From Nocardia exalbida NBRC 100660 (GTDB lineage Bacteria; Actinomycetota; Actinomycetes; Mycobacteriales; Mycobacteriaceae), in NCBI RefSeq assembly GCF_000308575.1, contig NZ_BAFZ01000002.1:62001-126000 (forward strand): a stretch of 64,000 bases of DNA, written 5' to 3'. The translations under genes were made by a program, and so were the position numbers. Below the pieces are notes generated by a model, which was given only the letters and a program-made list of their open reading frames with translations, made no database searches and was not told the origin of the DNA. This document shows, piece by piece, positions 1 through 8,741 of this stretch (position 1 is its first letter; each line of letters begins with the position of its first letter).

Positions 1-78
1 GTTTTGCTCGCCATCTCCGAAGCTGAGAAGAGCGGCAAGGACGTGGACGAAGCGATTATGGAGGCCGCTCGTGGCTAA
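1..78 (+). CDS. gltB: Glutamate synthase large subunit, C-terminal end (partial)
   Basis: The first 25 codons of the window read through to a TAA stop with no start codon, so this is the 3' end of a gene that begins upstream. The tail is acidic and ends in EAIMEAARG. It lies 53 nt before gltD on the same strand, which is the usual gltB-gltD order. The large subunit carries the glutaminase and glutamate-forming sites of NADPH-dependent glutamate synthase. The identification rests on gltD next door and on the tail; too little is present to see any domain. Confidence 0.8.
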   Translation, partial: VLLAISEAEKSGKDVDEAIMEAARG

Positions 79-108
79 GGAAGTTCTAGAGATGACGTGG
101 ACGAAGCG
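40..108 (+). repeat. 15-bp direct repeat spanning the gltB-gltD junction
   Basis: The 15-mer GACGTGGACGAAGCG occurs at 40-54, inside the last codons of gltB, and again at 94-108, just before gltD. The second copy is non-coding if gltD starts at 132. It looks like a short duplication of the gltB tail into the spacer. Confidence 0.6.
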
Positions 109-131
109 CTGTGACCATTCGGGGGCCGCAC

Positions 132-1601
132 GTGGCTGACCCCCAGGGTTTTCTGAAGCACACCGCACGCGAACTGCCCAAGCGGCGGCCGGTCCCGCTG
201 CGCCTGATGGACTGGAAAGAGGTCTACGAGGAGAAGTTCTCCCACGAGACCCTGCGCACCCAGGCCAGCCGGTGCATGGACTGCGGTATCCCGTTCTGCC
301 ACAACGGTTGCCCGCTGGGGAACCTGATCCCCGAGTGGAACGACCTGGTCTACAAGGACCGCTGGCGGGAAGGCATCGACCGGCTGCACGCGACCAACAA
401 CTTCCCGGAGTTCACCGGGCGGTTGTGCCCCGCGCCGTGCGAGGCGTCCTGCGTGCTCGGCATCAACCAGGATCCGGTCACGATCAAGCAGGTCGAGGTC
501 GAGATCATCGAGAACGCCTTCGACGAGGGCTGGGTGACCCCGGTCTACCCGACCCGCCTCACCGGCAAGAAGGTCGCCGTCGTCGGGTCCGGTCCGGCCG
601 GTCTGGCCGCCGCGCAGCAGCTGACGCGCGCCGGGCACACCGTCACCGTGTTCGAGCGGGCCGACCGCATCGGTGGCCTGCTGCGCTACGGCATCCCGGA
701 ATTCAAGATGGAGAAGCGCTTCATCGACCGCCGCATGGCGCAGATGGAGGCCGAGGGCACCATCTTCAAGACCGGCGTGAACGTGGGCGTCGACATCACG
801 GCCGAGCAGCTGCGTGAGAAGTTCGACGCGATCGTGCTGGCCGGTGGCGCCACCCTGGCCCGCGACCTGCCGATCCCGGGCCGCGACCTGGACGGCATCC
901 ACCAGGCCATGGAGTTCCTGCCGTGGGCCAACCGGGTGCAGCACGGCGACGACGTCACCGACGACGAGGGCCTGCCGCCCATCCACGCGAAGGACAAGAA
1001 GGTCGTCATCATCGGCGGTGGCGACACCGGCGCCGACTGCCTCGGCACCTCGCACCGGCAGGGCGCGGCCAGCGTGCACCAGTTCGAGATCATGCCGCGC
1101 CCGCCGGAGGAGCGGGCCGCGTCGACCCCGTGGCCGACCTACCCGCTGATTTACCGGGTTTCCTCGGCGCACGAGGAGGGCGGCGAGCGGGTGTTCTCGG
1201 TGAACACCGAGCGCTTCGTCGGCGCGGACGGCAAGGTGACCGGCTTGGACGCCCACGAGGTCAAGATGGTCAACGGTCGCTTCGAGAAGGTGGAGGGCAC
1301 CGACTTCACCCTCGAGGCCGATCTGGTGCTGCTGGCCATGGGCTTCGTCGGTCCCGAGAAGCCGGGCCTGCTCACCGATCTCGGCGTGGGCTACGACCAG
1401 CGCGGCAACGTGCAACGCGACAAGAACTGGGCCACCAATGTTCCCGGCATCTTCGTCGCCGGTGACATGGGCCGCGGTCAGTCGCTGATCGTCTGGGCCA
1501 TCGCCGAAGGCCGCGCCGCGGCCGCGGGTGTGGACCGGTACCTGGAAGGCGAGACCGCCCTCCCGGCGCCGATCACCCCCACCATGGTGGCGCAGCGCTA
1601 G
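132..1601 (+). CDS. gltD: Glutamate synthase small subunit
   Basis: Small subunit of NADPH-dependent glutamate synthase: it passes electrons from NADPH through FAD and Fe-S clusters to the large subunit. The N-terminal third has the cysteine-rich cluster domain (CMDCGIPFC, NGCPLGN, then CPAPCEASC near residue 110). A first dinucleotide-binding motif follows (VVGSGPAGLAAAQ), then a second (IIGGGDTGADC) and a C-terminal FAD motif ending GIFVAGDMGRG. I chose GTG at 132, preceded by GGGGG, over GTG at 111, which has no good ribosome site. This gives 489 residues, close to the mycobacterial protein (about 488). It is probably co-transcribed with gltB. Confidence 0.93.
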   Translation: MADPQGFLKHTARELPKRRPVPLRLMDWKEVYEEKFSHETLRTQASRCMDCGIPFCHNGCPLGNLIPEWNDLVYKDRWREGIDRLHATNNFPEFTGRLCPAPCEASCVLGINQDPVTIKQVEVEIIENAFDEGWVTPVYPTRLTGKKVAVVGSGPAGLAAAQQLTRAGHTVTVFERADRIGGLLRYGIPEFKMEKRFIDRRMAQMEAEGTIFKTGVNVGVDITAEQLREKFDAIVLAGGATLARDLPIPGRDLDGIHQAMEFLPWANRVQHGDDVTDDEGLPPIHAKDKKVVIIGGGDTGADCLGTSHRQGAASVHQFEIMPRPPEERAASTPWPTYPLIYRVSSAHEEGGERVFSVNTERFVGADGKVTGLDAHEVKMVNGRFEKVEGTDFTLEADLVLLAMGFVGPEKPGLLTDLGVGYDQRGNVQRDKNWATNVPGIFVAGDMGRGQSLIVWAIAEGRAAAAGVDRYLEGETALPAPITPTMVAQR

Positions 1602-1627
1602 AACCCCTCTCTTACCGGAGCGGAAAC

Positions 1628-1666
1628 AAAGGCGCCTGTGGACAACTCGTCCGCAGGCGCCTTTTC
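1628..1666 (+). terminator. Rho-independent terminator after gltD
   Basis: The arms AAGGCGCCTGTGGAC (1629-1643) and GTCCGCAGGCGCCTT (1649-1663) pair with one wobble around a 5-nt loop and are followed by TTTT. It lies 27 nt after the gltD stop. The remaining spacer to the next gene (1667-1940) holds no other gene that I can support and presumably contains the cutinase promoter. Confidence 0.85.
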
Positions 1667-1940
1667 GCGATCGATGGCTTCCGGCCCACGCCTCACCTGT
1701 GCTCCTGCCCGAGCAGGCATCGGAAATCCGACACACTACGAGGTTCGAATGGCATTGCGGCGTTCGTGGCTTTATTGTGATCTGCGGCGTGCTGCTGATC
1801 TTGGGATGCGGTAATGGGTGCACGTCATACCGGTCGGGTGATCGTTGTTCACCCGGCGTGCACTGAAACGACATCCGGTGAGTTCAGCATTGACGCGGCA
1901 ACTCGGCGGGAAGTTCGACGAGGGCGAGGTTTGGAGCGGT

Positions 1941-2840
1941 ATGCAGTGGAAGAAGGTCGTCGCGGCTCTGGGCGCGTCCGCGACCGTGATGTCCGGCTTG
2001 GTTTTCGGCAGTGGGCCGGCGAGCGCCGCTCCCGGTTGCCCGAGCCTGTACGTGGTGGCGATCCCGGGTACCTGGGAGACCGGGCGGGACAAGACCCCGC
2101 AGCCCGGCATGCTCGCCGGCGTCACTCGGGGGCTGCCCGGTTCCGCGGAAGTCGACTACGTGACCTACGCCGCGACCGCCTTCCCTTGGGAAGGTGAGAT
2201 CTACGGCAACTCCAAGAAGGAGGCGGTCGACAACGCGCGCGGTCTGATCGCGAACATGGCGCAACAGTGCGGCGCGACCAAGATCGCGCTGGTCGGCTAC
2301 AGCCAGGGTGCGGACGCCGCGGGTGATCTGGCCGCCGAGATCGGCACCGGCCTCAGCGTCGTGCCCGCCGATCGCATCGCCGGTGTCGGCCTGATCTCCG
2401 ATCCGCGCCGGTCGCCCACCGACGTCCAGGTCGGCCCCGTCGCTCCTGGCGCGGGCGCGGGCGGCCCCCGGGTCGGCGGTTTCGGCTGGGTCAGCGATCG
2501 CACCCGCACCATCTGCGCGCTGGACGACCTCTACTGCGCGACCGCGACCGAAGACTTCGTCACGCGGTTCGCCGGTTTCCTCGCCCAGGCGTCGGACGCC
2601 AACCCCGCCAACATGTGGCGCTACCAGATCGAGGCGGGCAACATCCTCGGCGACCTGATGTCCTCGGGCGGTGTCCCGGTCCTGCAAGCGCAGCTGACCG
2701 ACTCGGCCAACCAGCAGAGGGCCAAGGACCTGGAGCGCTTCTACAAGTCGCAGTCCCACACCCTGTACGGCAGCTACCCCGTGGGCGGCGGTCAGACAGC
2801 CATCTCCTGGATGCACAACTGGATCGCGGGCATGGCCTAG
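1941..2840 (+). CDS. Secreted cutinase-family esterase
   Basis: Predicted serine esterase or lipase of the cutinase family, exported to the envelope. It opens with a signal peptide (MQWKKVVAAL, hydrophobic core, cleavage near GPASAAPGC). The nucleophile motif GYSQG is near residue 125. A cysteine-flanked aspartate region (CALDDLYC) follows, then a C-terminal histidine region (SHTLYGSY). These match the Ser-Asp-His order of mycobacterial Culp proteins, which act on acyl lipids. ATG 1941 was preferred over the in-frame ATG at 1845 because it begins the signal peptide directly. It is monocistronic, with hairpins on both sides. The substrate is unknown. Confidence 0.88.
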   Translation: MQWKKVVAALGASATVMSGLVFGSGPASAAPGCPSLYVVAIPGTWETGRDKTPQPGMLAGVTRGLPGSAEVDYVTYAATAFPWEGEIYGNSKKEAVDNARGLIANMAQQCGATKIALVGYSQGADAAGDLAAEIGTGLSVVPADRIAGVGLISDPRRSPTDVQVGPVAPGAGAGGPRVGGFGWVSDRTRTICALDDLYCATATEDFVTRFAGFLAQASDANPANMWRYQIEAGNILGDLMSSGGVPVLQAQLTDSANQQRAKDLERFYKSQSHTLYGSYPVGGGQTAISWMHNWIAGMA

Positions 2841-2855
2841 CCCCCGCTGAAACAC

Positions 2856-2890
2856 AAGGCCCACCTCCGAACTCGGAGGTGGGCCTTTTC
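2856..2890. terminator. Bidirectional terminator between cutinase and small secreted gene
   Basis: AAGGCCCACCTCCGA (2856-2870) pairs perfectly with TCGGAGGTGGGCCTT (2873-2887), followed by TTTC. It serves the cutinase on the plus strand and the converging small gene on the minus strand. A second, slightly diverged copy lies at 3435-3466. Confidence 0.85.
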
Positions 2891-2905
2891 GTCGGGGCGG
2901 AACGT

Positions 2906-3238
2906 CTAGCTCGAGCCGGTCGGCGGCAGGACATGCTCGAACTTGTAGAAGTGCCGTGGGCCATCCGGCCCTGGGCCGCCGTCCGGCCCACAGCCGGGGC
3001 GGTCGTCCGGCCCACGACCCGGCCCGTCATGCCGTTCGTGACGTTCGAAACGACGGGGCCCGCCATCGATGTCTGCGCCCTGCTGCGGCGCGTCCACCAG
3101 CTGTACCCGACCCTGGTCGGCGGGGGTTTCGGCGGATGCGGTCGACGCGAGGGCCGCGAGCGGGACGGCGATCAGCGCACCGGCCACGGCGACACGGGCC
3201 AGACGCCGCGGCGGCGTAGCGGTTTTGGAGAGCGACAC
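2906..3238 (-). CDS. Small secreted Gly/Pro/Asp-rich protein, copy A
   Basis: A 110-residue protein of unknown function. It begins with an export signal (twin Arg in TPPRRLARV, hydrophobic core, cleavage after ASTASA). The short mature part is rich in Gly, Pro, Asp and Arg, with repeated GPxxGP units, and ends in LPPTGSS. GTG 3238 is chosen because AAAGGAA precedes it and because the neighbouring copy uses the same start. The first 39 residues differ from copy B at only two positions, whereas the mature parts are quite different. The LPPTG is at the extreme end, with no hydrophobic anchor or basic tail, so sortase anchoring is unlikely. Confidence 0.7.
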   Translation of the reverse strand: MSLSKTATPPRRLARVAVAGALIAVPLAALASTASAETPADQGRVQLVDAPQQGADIDGGPRRFERHERHDGPGRGPDDRPGCGPDGGPGPDGPRHFYKFEHVLPPTGSS

Positions 3239-3434
3239 GAAATTCCTTTCTCTCGAACCGTGAACCACCCTCGGGAGCGGCTCACCGGTCCTATCGAAGA
3301 TTCCGTCACTGGGACACCGGTGCGACAGGCCTGGCAATCGGCTGTGAATGTGCCGGGGTGATATTGCGGGGCAATAGATCCCAGAGTCGGCCGCGCTGGT
3401 GAGGGCCGTGTGCGGCACCGTCCACTCGCACAAC

Positions 3435-3470
3435 AGGGCCCACCTCCGAACCCGGAGATGGGCCCTTCTC
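3435..3470 (-). terminator. Terminator downstream of small secreted gene copy B
   Basis: AGGGCCCACCTCCG (3435-3448) pairs with CGGAGATGGGCCCT (3453-3466). It is the diverged duplicate of the hairpin at 2856-2887. It should end transcription of copy B and so leave copy A with its own promoter. Confidence 0.75.
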
Positions 3471-3485
3471 GATGTGGCGGTCGGG

Positions 3486-3842
3486 CTAGCTCGACCCGGT
3501 CGGCGGCATGAACTGCTGCTGCGGGCCGTCCTGCCGTGGGCCGTCGCTCGGGCCGCGGCCCGGTCCGTTGTCCGGCCCATGGCCGGGCCCGTTGTCCGGT
3601 CCGCGCCCCGGACCGTCGTTCTGCCCACGGCCCGGATCGTCACGCCGTTCGTCGTGGCGCGACCAGTCGTCGTGGTCGGCCACCTGCTGCGGTGCGTCCA
3701 CCACCTGTACCACGCCCGGGGCTGTCGGCGTTTCGGCGGATGCGGTCGACGCGAGGGCCGCCAGGGGGACGGCGATCAGCGCGCCGGCCACGGCGACCCG
3801 GGCCAGACGCCGCAGCGGCATAGCGGTTTTGGAGAGCGACAC
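3486..3842 (-). CDS. Small secreted Gly/Pro/Asp-rich protein, copy B
   Basis: A 118-residue paralogue of the gene at 2906-3238. The signal peptide is almost identical. The mature part holds three to four GPGxGPDNGP repeats followed by a Gln-rich stretch and the tail MPPTGSS. The start is GTG 3842 with AAGGAAGGAA upstream. The repeats suggest length variation by slippage. The function is unknown. The protein has no cysteines and no recognisable fold; a small cell-wall or extracellular protein is the most I can infer from the export signal. Confidence 0.72.
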   Translation of the reverse strand: MSLSKTAMPLRRLARVAVAGALIAVPLAALASTASAETPTAPGVVQVVDAPQQVADHDDWSRHDERRDDPGRGQNDGPGRGPDNGPGHGPDNGPGRGPSDGPRQDGPQQQFMPPTGSS

Positions 3843-3955
3843 GAAGTTCCTTCCTTTCGGATCGTGGGCCGTTGTTCGGAGCGGCTCACGTGTCCTATTT
3901 CAGATCGTGTCACTGGCAAATCGATGCGACCGGCCTGGCACTGGGCTGTGAATGC

Positions 3956-4579
3956 TCAGCGCGAGCCGATATTGCGCGGCAACAGATCCCAGACGTGCCC
4001 GTTCTCGTTGACGGTCGCGGCCGTGCGGCGTCCCGTCCGGGAGAACAGGATCCTGGTGATCGAGCAGTAATCGATGGGGAAGGTCAGCGGCCTTTCCAGC
4101 CCGAGGACCTCTTGCAGCAGCACGTTGATCACACCGCCGTGCGCGAACACGACCACGGTGTCCGCCGGATCGGTGGCCGCGACGACATCGGAGACGGCGG
4201 CGCGCACCCTGGCCTTGAATGCCGCACCGTCGACCTGCACCGGAAGATGCCCGGCCTTGATCCGGTCATAGGCGTCGCGGAATTCGACCTTGGCATCCTC
4301 GATGGGTATGTAGGCAGGCAGATCGCGATCGTATTCGGCGAGCCCGTCGATGACGTCGACGCCGAGACCCAGCTTCGCGGCGGTCGGTGCCGCCGTTTCC
4401 CTGGCCCGGCGCTGCGGGCTGCTCACCACACGGGAGACCCGGTGATGACCGAGCGCCGCGGGCACCCGCTCGGCTTGCTCCAGCCCCACCGGAGCCAACT
4501 CCGGATCGGCGGGCCCGCTCGAACTCGACATCCGGACCGGCTGAGCATGGCGAACGAGAATCAACTGCACCCGCCCCAC
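3956..4579 (-). CDS. Histidine phosphatase family protein
   Basis: A 207-residue member of the phosphoglycerate-mutase-like histidine phosphatase superfamily. The catalytic RHG-type motif near the N-terminus reads VRHAQPV, so Gln stands where many members have Gly-Glu. The second histidine is in VVFAHGGVIN near residue 150, and SSPQRRARETA supplies the phosphate-binding arginines. The fold is complete. The substrate cannot be told from sequence: members include phosphatases of sugars, nucleotides and phosphoproteins. It starts 8 nt from the divergent truncated nuclease gene. Confidence 0.82.
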   Translation of the reverse strand: MGRVQLILVRHAQPVRMSSSSGPADPELAPVGLEQAERVPAALGHHRVSRVVSSPQRRARETAAPTAAKLGLGVDVIDGLAEYDRDLPAYIPIEDAKVEFRDAYDRIKAGHLPVQVDGAAFKARVRAAVSDVVAATDPADTVVVFAHGGVINVLLQEVLGLERPLTFPIDYCSITRILFSRTGRRTAATVNENGHVWDLLPRNIGSR

Positions 4580-4587
4580 TCTGCCGC

Positions 4588-5034
4588 ATGCCCACGACTC
4601 ACTTCATTCGGCCCGTAGTGCTCGACTCCGCACTTCGCCGCCTGGCGCCGTCTCAATTCCGGGTACGACGGGAAATGACCGTGACTCTCGGACGCGACCA
4701 GCGCCCAGAACCGGACATCATCGTGATCCACGCCGAAAGCGTCGGTGGCCCCGAACTGACTACTTACCGTGCCGATGACGTCGTGTTGGCAGCGGAGGTC
4801 GTCTCCGCCGAATCGCGTACGCGTGATCGGGAGCGCAAACCGCAGCTGTATGCCCGTGCCGGAATCGATCACTTCTGGCGAGTCGAGAACGCAGACGGCC
4901 GCCCGGTCGTCTACGTCTACGAACTGGATCCGGCCACGAAGACCTATGCGCTCACCGGGATCCACCACGATCGCCTGAAGCTGACCGTGCCGTTCGATAT
5001 GGACATCGATCTGACCGAGATCGATCGACTCTGA
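4588..5034 (+). CDS. N-terminally truncated Uma2-family (DUF820) nuclease
   Basis: The 148-residue product matches the back two-thirds of Uma2 proteins, a PD-(D/E)xK restriction-like nuclease fold common in actinobacteria. The likely catalytic residues are present: PEPDIIVI (Asp), AAEVVS (Glu) and the downstream Lys of RERKPQLYARAGI. The usual first 40-50 residues, which hold the YELIDG-type opening strand, are missing. The frame upstream of ATG 4588 is open but is arginine-rich antisense of the phosphatase. There is also almost no room for a promoter. It is likely a remnant; a recent gene with a new start is the alternative. Confidence 0.6.
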   Translation: MPTTHFIRPVVLDSALRRLAPSQFRVRREMTVTLGRDQRPEPDIIVIHAESVGGPELTTYRADDVVLAAEVVSAESRTRDRERKPQLYARAGIDHFWRVENADGRPVVYVYELDPATKTYALTGIHHDRLKLTVPFDMDIDLTEIDRL

Positions 5035-5057
5035 GCCGGTCGGTAGTCAACGGGAAA

Positions 5058-5094
5058 CGACGGCCCGGTTCGCTTCGCGCGAGCCGGGCCGTCG
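5058..5094 (+). terminator. Strong hairpin between the Uma2 remnant and the small membrane protein
   Basis: CGACGGCCCGGTTCG (5058-5072) pairs with CGAGCCGGGCCGTCG (5080-5094) around a short loop, with one mismatch. It lies between converging genes and probably terminates both. There is no long T run. Confidence 0.65.
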
Positions 5095-5104
5095 ATGTCT
5101 GCCG

Positions 5105-5317
5105 CTAGGTGTTCTTCTTGCGCTTGGTCAGCAGGTAGACGCCGCCGATGATCAGCGCGACCACCAGCAGGCAGCAGATTGCGCCGATGATCAGGCCGCC
5201 CCCGCCCCTGCTCTTCTTTCTCTTGGCGGCCAACTCGAGCGCGGAGTTCCACGTGTCGGGGTTGGCCCACACGGTGTGGTCCAGCAAACTCGCGTTCGTC
5301 AGCAGGTCAAGGTACAT
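5105..5317 (-). CDS. Small single-pass membrane protein
   Basis: A 70-residue protein with a soluble N-terminal half (LLTNASLLDH, ANPDTWNSALELAA), a KRKKSRGGGG hinge, one transmembrane helix (LIIGAICCLLVVALIIGG) and a basic tail TKRKKNT. AGGGG lies about 9 nt before ATG 5317. It lies 100 nt downstream of lysX on the same strand, so it may be read from the same transcript. I do not recognise a family. A role next to LysX in membrane charge is only a guess from position. Confidence 0.6.
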   Translation of the reverse strand: MYLDLLTNASLLDHTVWANPDTWNSALELAAKRKKSRGGGGLIIGAICCLLVVALIIGGVYLLTKRKKNT

Positions 5318-5417
5318 ATCCGAACCCCTTACGGTGTAGCGGCCTCCTCCCGGGGCCGAATCTCCAAGGGTAGCGGCCCGATTCGTTCGATGAGACCCTT
5401 CCGAGACGAAGCCCCGG

Positions 5418-8400
5418 TCAGCGTGGTTTCACCAAGGGGAACGGCAGTGTCTCGCGAATGCTGCGTCCGGTGATCAGCATGACGATCCGGTCCACGCCCA
5501 TGCCGAGCCCGCCGGTCGGCGGCATGGCGTGCTCGAGCGCCTGCAAGAAGTCCTCATCCAGCTCCATCGCCTCGGGATCGCCGTTGGCCGCGAGCAGCGA
5601 CTGCTCGGTGAGCCTGCGGCGCTGCTCCACCGGGTCGGTGAGTTCGCTGTAGGCGGTGCCGAGTTCGACACCCCAGGCGACGAGGTCCCAGCGTTCGGTG
5701 ACGCCGGCGATACTGCGGTGCTGCCTGGTCAACGGGGACACCGAAGTCGGGAAGTTGATGTAGAACGTCGGCTCCTCGGTACGGGATTCGACCAGGTGCT
5801 CGTACATCTCCAGCACCACCTGGCCCGCGTCCCAGCCGTGCTGACAGGGCACCCCCGCCTTCTCACACAGTTCGCGCAACTCCTCGACCCCGGTCTCGGG
5901 GGTGATCTCGGCTTCGATCGCCTCCGACACCGCGCCGTGCACCGTCCGCACCCGCCACTCGCCGGAGATGTCCACCTCCTCGAAGGTCCCGTTCCCGTCG
6001 GGCCGCAACGCCACCATGGCGCCGTTGGCCGCGATCGCGGCGTTCTGGATCAGCCGTCGGCAGGTGTGCATCATGCGTTCGTAGTCGCTGTGCGCCTCGT
6101 AGGCCTCGAGGATGGTGAACTCGGGGTTGTGGCTGAAATCGACGCCCTCGTTGCGGAAGGTCCGCCCGATCTCGAACACCTTCTCCATACCGCCGACGCA
6201 CAGCCGCTTCAGATACAGCTCGGGTGCGATCCGCAGGTACAGGTCGAGGTCGTAGGCATTGATGTGCGTGAGGAACGGCGTGGCGTTGGCGCCGCCGTGC
6301 ACCTGTTGCAGGATCGGCGTCTCCACTTCCAGGTAACCCAGGGAATTCAAGGAGTCCCGCAGCGAGCGCACCACCGCGCTCCGCTTGGCCAGCACCTCGC
6401 GGATCTCGGTGTTGATCGCCATGTCCACATAGCGCTGCCGAACCCTGGCCTCGGGATCGGCCAGCCCTTTCCACTTGTCCGGCAGCGGGTGCAGGCATTT
6501 GCCGAGCATGTGCCAGTCCGCCGCGAGCAGCGAGAGTTCACCGCGCCTGCTCGCCCCGATCTGTCCGCTCACCTCGATCAGATCGCCGAGATCGAAGAAC
6601 TCGCCGAACTCGGCGCTGCGTGCGGCGCCGACCCGGTCGCGATCGATGACCAGCTGGATGTCGTCGGTCCAATCCCGGACCACCGCGAAGATCACGCCAC
6701 CGTAGTCGCGGATGCGCAGCAACCTGCCGCACACCCGGACCGTGGTGCCGCGCGGGGAGCGGCGCGCATCGGCGACGGTATGCGTCGGCGGGTAGGCCAC
6801 CGGGTAGGGATCGATGCCGGATTCGGTCAGGCGCGCCAGCTTGTCCATGCGCACGCGGACCTGTTCGGGCCTGCGCGGAAGCTGCTCCACACCGTCGACC
6901 TCGGCGATGTCCGGCGGGCTGCCGTCCGCGTGCAGGCCCGTCACCGTGGCGGGCACCGCCGTGTGCTCGCCGGTGTGCGTCGCGGTGTCGGGCTCCTTGC
7001 CGAACCGCGGCAGGAAGCCCTCCGCCAGCGCGCTGGCCATCGCGACGCGTGGAAGCTGCCTGCGCTCCTCGAACAGGAAGAACCGGGGCACCCAGTACGG
7101 CTGGTACTTCACATTCGAGCGATACAGCGCCTCGAGCTGCCACCAGCGGGAGAAGAACAGCAGCACGCCGCGCCACAAGCGCAGCACGGGACCGGCCCCG
7201 ATCCGGCCGCCCTCCTCGAACACCGAGCGGAAGACCGCGAAGTTCAGCGACACCTTGGTGATGCCGTACAGCTCGGAATTCAGCGCGAGCTGCGAGATCA
7301 TCAGCTCCATCACACCGTTGGGGCCACCAGGGTCGCGGCGCATCAGCTCCAGCGAGACACCGGTGCGGCCCCACGGAACCAGCGACAGCATGCCGAGCAC
7401 CCGCTCCTGCGGATTGACCGCCTCCACCAGCAAGCAGTCGCCGTCCAGCGAATCGCCCAGCCGACCGAGCGCCATGGAGAACCCACGCTCGGTCTCGGTG
7501 TCGCGCCAGGCGTCGGCGCGGGCGATGATCCGGGCGAATTCCTCCGCGGGAATATCGCGGTGCCTGCGGATACGGACCACCACGCCGTGTTTGCGCAGGC
7601 GGTTCGCGGCCTGCCGCACCGGCTTCATCTCGGGCCCGGCCAGTGAGAAGTTCCTGGTGTCCAGGATGGCTTCGTCGCCGAGGCGCAACGCGGAAAGACC
7701 CGCCCGGCGGTACGCCGTCGCACCGAGTTCGCTCGCACCCATCACCGCCGGAGCCCACCCGAATTGATCGGCCTGGCGCAGCCAGGCATCGATCGCCTGC
7801 GGCCACGCCTCGCGGATGCCGATCGGATCCCCACTGGCCAGGCAGACGCCCAGTTCCACCCGGTAGGTCACCGCCGCCTTGCCGCTCGGCGCGAACACCA
7901 CCGCCTTGTCCCGGCGGGTGGCGAAGTAGCCGAGGGAATCCTCCACGTCCGAACGCTCCAGCAACCCGCGGATGGCCGACTCGTCGGTGCCGGTCATCGC
8001 GTTCGCCGCCCGCTGCGAGCGCAGCAGGATCACCACCGCGGCCAGCAGCGCGACGGCGCCGAACAGGCCCAGCAGGAAATTCACGAACGGCGGCGGATGC
8101 CCGTCGAAGTGCTCGTTGTCCGCCAGCACCGCCGCGGTCACGCGGTAGATCGCCCAGCCCGGGCGCTGCACGCCCTGGGGGAGACTGCCCGGGAACAATT
8201 CCACCAGGCCCCAGCCGAGCAGAGCGCCGATCGCGAGGCCACCCGCCAGCACACCGAGCGCCTTCCACCCTGCGCCGCGACGCACCTTGGTGTAGAACTC
8301 CGGCCATGCCGCGATGAGCACACCGATCACGGCCAGATGCAGGACCATCGCCACCAGCGCGTGGATACTGCCCCGGTCGGCGAAGGTGACGCCGTTGACG

Positions 8401-8741
8401 ATCGTGTAGATCGCGAGGTAGCCGGTCAGCAACCACCAGGCGATCCGTTTGCGGCTGGATATCGCGCCCGCCGTCAGACCGACCACCAGCGCCCACATGA
8501 GGTTCGTGTCCGGCGCGTCGAAGTAATAGGTATCGATATAGCGGCGCGGCACCTGGGTCAGGAAACGCAGTCCCGGCGAGAGGCTCCAAAGGAAGCACAG
8601 CGCCGCGAATACACCGAGCGTCAACCCCGCGATATGCGGCACTTCCGAAAGTCGTCCGTGACCCCGGTGGGGAACCGGCGGAGTCGGTTTATCCGCGCGT
8701 GGTGCGGTGTCGAGGTGTTGCTGGGCTTGCGTGGAGGTCAC
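5418..8741 (-). CDS. lysX: Bifunctional lysylphosphatidylglycerol synthetase / lysine-tRNA ligase
   Basis: Makes Lys-tRNA and transfers the lysine to phosphatidylglycerol at the membrane, which lowers surface charge and gives resistance to cationic peptides in mycobacteria. The first 240 residues hold about six to seven membrane helices. The MprF-type transferase domain (DUF2156) spans roughly 255-560 and includes [10 protein letters not shown] and [13 protein letters not shown]. An OB-fold ([15 protein letters not shown]) starts near 665, then a class II lysyl-tRNA synthetase core with [18 protein letters not shown] and the last motif GGLGMGVDR. The length of 1107 fits the family. GTG 8741 has no strong ribosome site. 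A housekeeping lysS is expected elsewhere. Confidence 0.95.
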   Translation of the reverse strand: MTSTQAQQHLDTAPRADKPTPPVPHRGHGRLSEVPHIAGLTLGVFAALCFLWSLSPGLRFLTQVPRRYIDTYYFDAPDTNLMWALVVGLTAGAISSRKRIAWWLLTGYLAIYTIVNGVTFADRGSIHALVAMVLHLAVIGVLIAAWPEFYTKVRRGAGWKALGVLAGGLAIGALLGWGLVELFPGSLPQGVQRPGWAIYRVTAAVLADNEHFDGHPPPFVNFLLGLFGAVALLAAVVILLRSQRAANAMTGTDESAIRGLLERSDVEDSLGYFATRRDKAVVFAPSGKAAVTYRVELGVCLASGDPIGIREAWPQAIDAWLRQADQFGWAPAVMGASELGATAYRRAGLSALRLGDEAILDTRNFSLAGPEMKPVRQAANRLRKHGVVVRIRRHRDIPAEEFARIIARADAWRDTETERGFSMALGRLGDSLDGDCLLVEAVNPQERVLGMLSLVPWGRTGVSLELMRRDPGGPNGVMELMISQLALNSELYGITKVSLNFAVFRSVFEEGGRIGAGPVLRLWRGVLLFFSRWWQLEALYRSNVKYQPYWVPRFFLFEERRQLPRVAMASALAEGFLPRFGKEPDTATHTGEHTAVPATVTGLHADGSPPDIAEVDGVEQLPRRPEQVRVRMDKLARLTESGIDPYPVAYPPTHTVADARRSPRGTTVRVCGRLLRIRDYGGVIFAVVRDWTDDIQLVIDRDRVGAARSAEFGEFFDLGDLIEVSGQIGASRRGELSLLAADWHMLGKCLHPLPDKWKGLADPEARVRQRYVDMAINTEIREVLAKRSAVVRSLRDSLNSLGYLEVETPILQQVHGGANATPFLTHINAYDLDLYLRIAPELYLKRLCVGGMEKVFEIGRTFRNEGVDFSHNPEFTILEAYEAHSDYERMMHTCRRLIQNAAIAANGAMVALRPDGNGTFEEVDISGEWRVRTVHGAVSEAIEAEITPETGVEELRELCEKAGVPCQHGWDAGQVVLEMYEHLVESRTEEPTFYINFPTSVSPLTRQHRSIAGVTERWDLVAWGVELGTAYSELTDPVEQRRRLTEQSLLAANGDPEAMELDEDFLQALEHAMPPTGGLGMGVDRIVMLITGRSIRETLPFPLVKPR

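Larger units (their letters stand above)
2856..3360. repeat. Tandem duplication, unit A
   Basis: Unit A comprises the terminator hairpin, a small secreted-protein gene and about 120 bp of its upstream region. The same three parts recur in the same order in unit B (3432-3958). The terminator stems, the signal-peptide codons and parts of the leader align; the region coding the mature protein has diverged. Confidence 0.8.
3432..3958. repeat. Tandem duplication, unit B
   Basis: Second copy of the terminator, small gene and leader unit described at 2856-3360. Shared leader features include GAGCGGCTCAC near 3880 and a distal segment ending in GGCTGTGAATG. The copies lie head-to-tail on the minus strand with about 70 bp between them. 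Confidence 0.8.

Noticed and set aside
75..1874. A 599-codon open frame on the minus strand across gltD
   Set aside because: It is antisense to a clear gltD with full motifs, and its product is Arg/His/Gly-rich with no family features, as expected from GC-rich codon bias.
2906..2930. LPPTG at the end of the small secreted protein as a sortase cell-wall anchor
   Set aside because: A sorting signal needs a hydrophobic segment and basic residues after LPxTG; here the protein ends two residues later.
5529..7646. A 705-codon plus-strand open frame within lysX
   Set aside because: It is antisense to the lysyl-tRNA synthetase and transferase domains, which carry all expected motifs.
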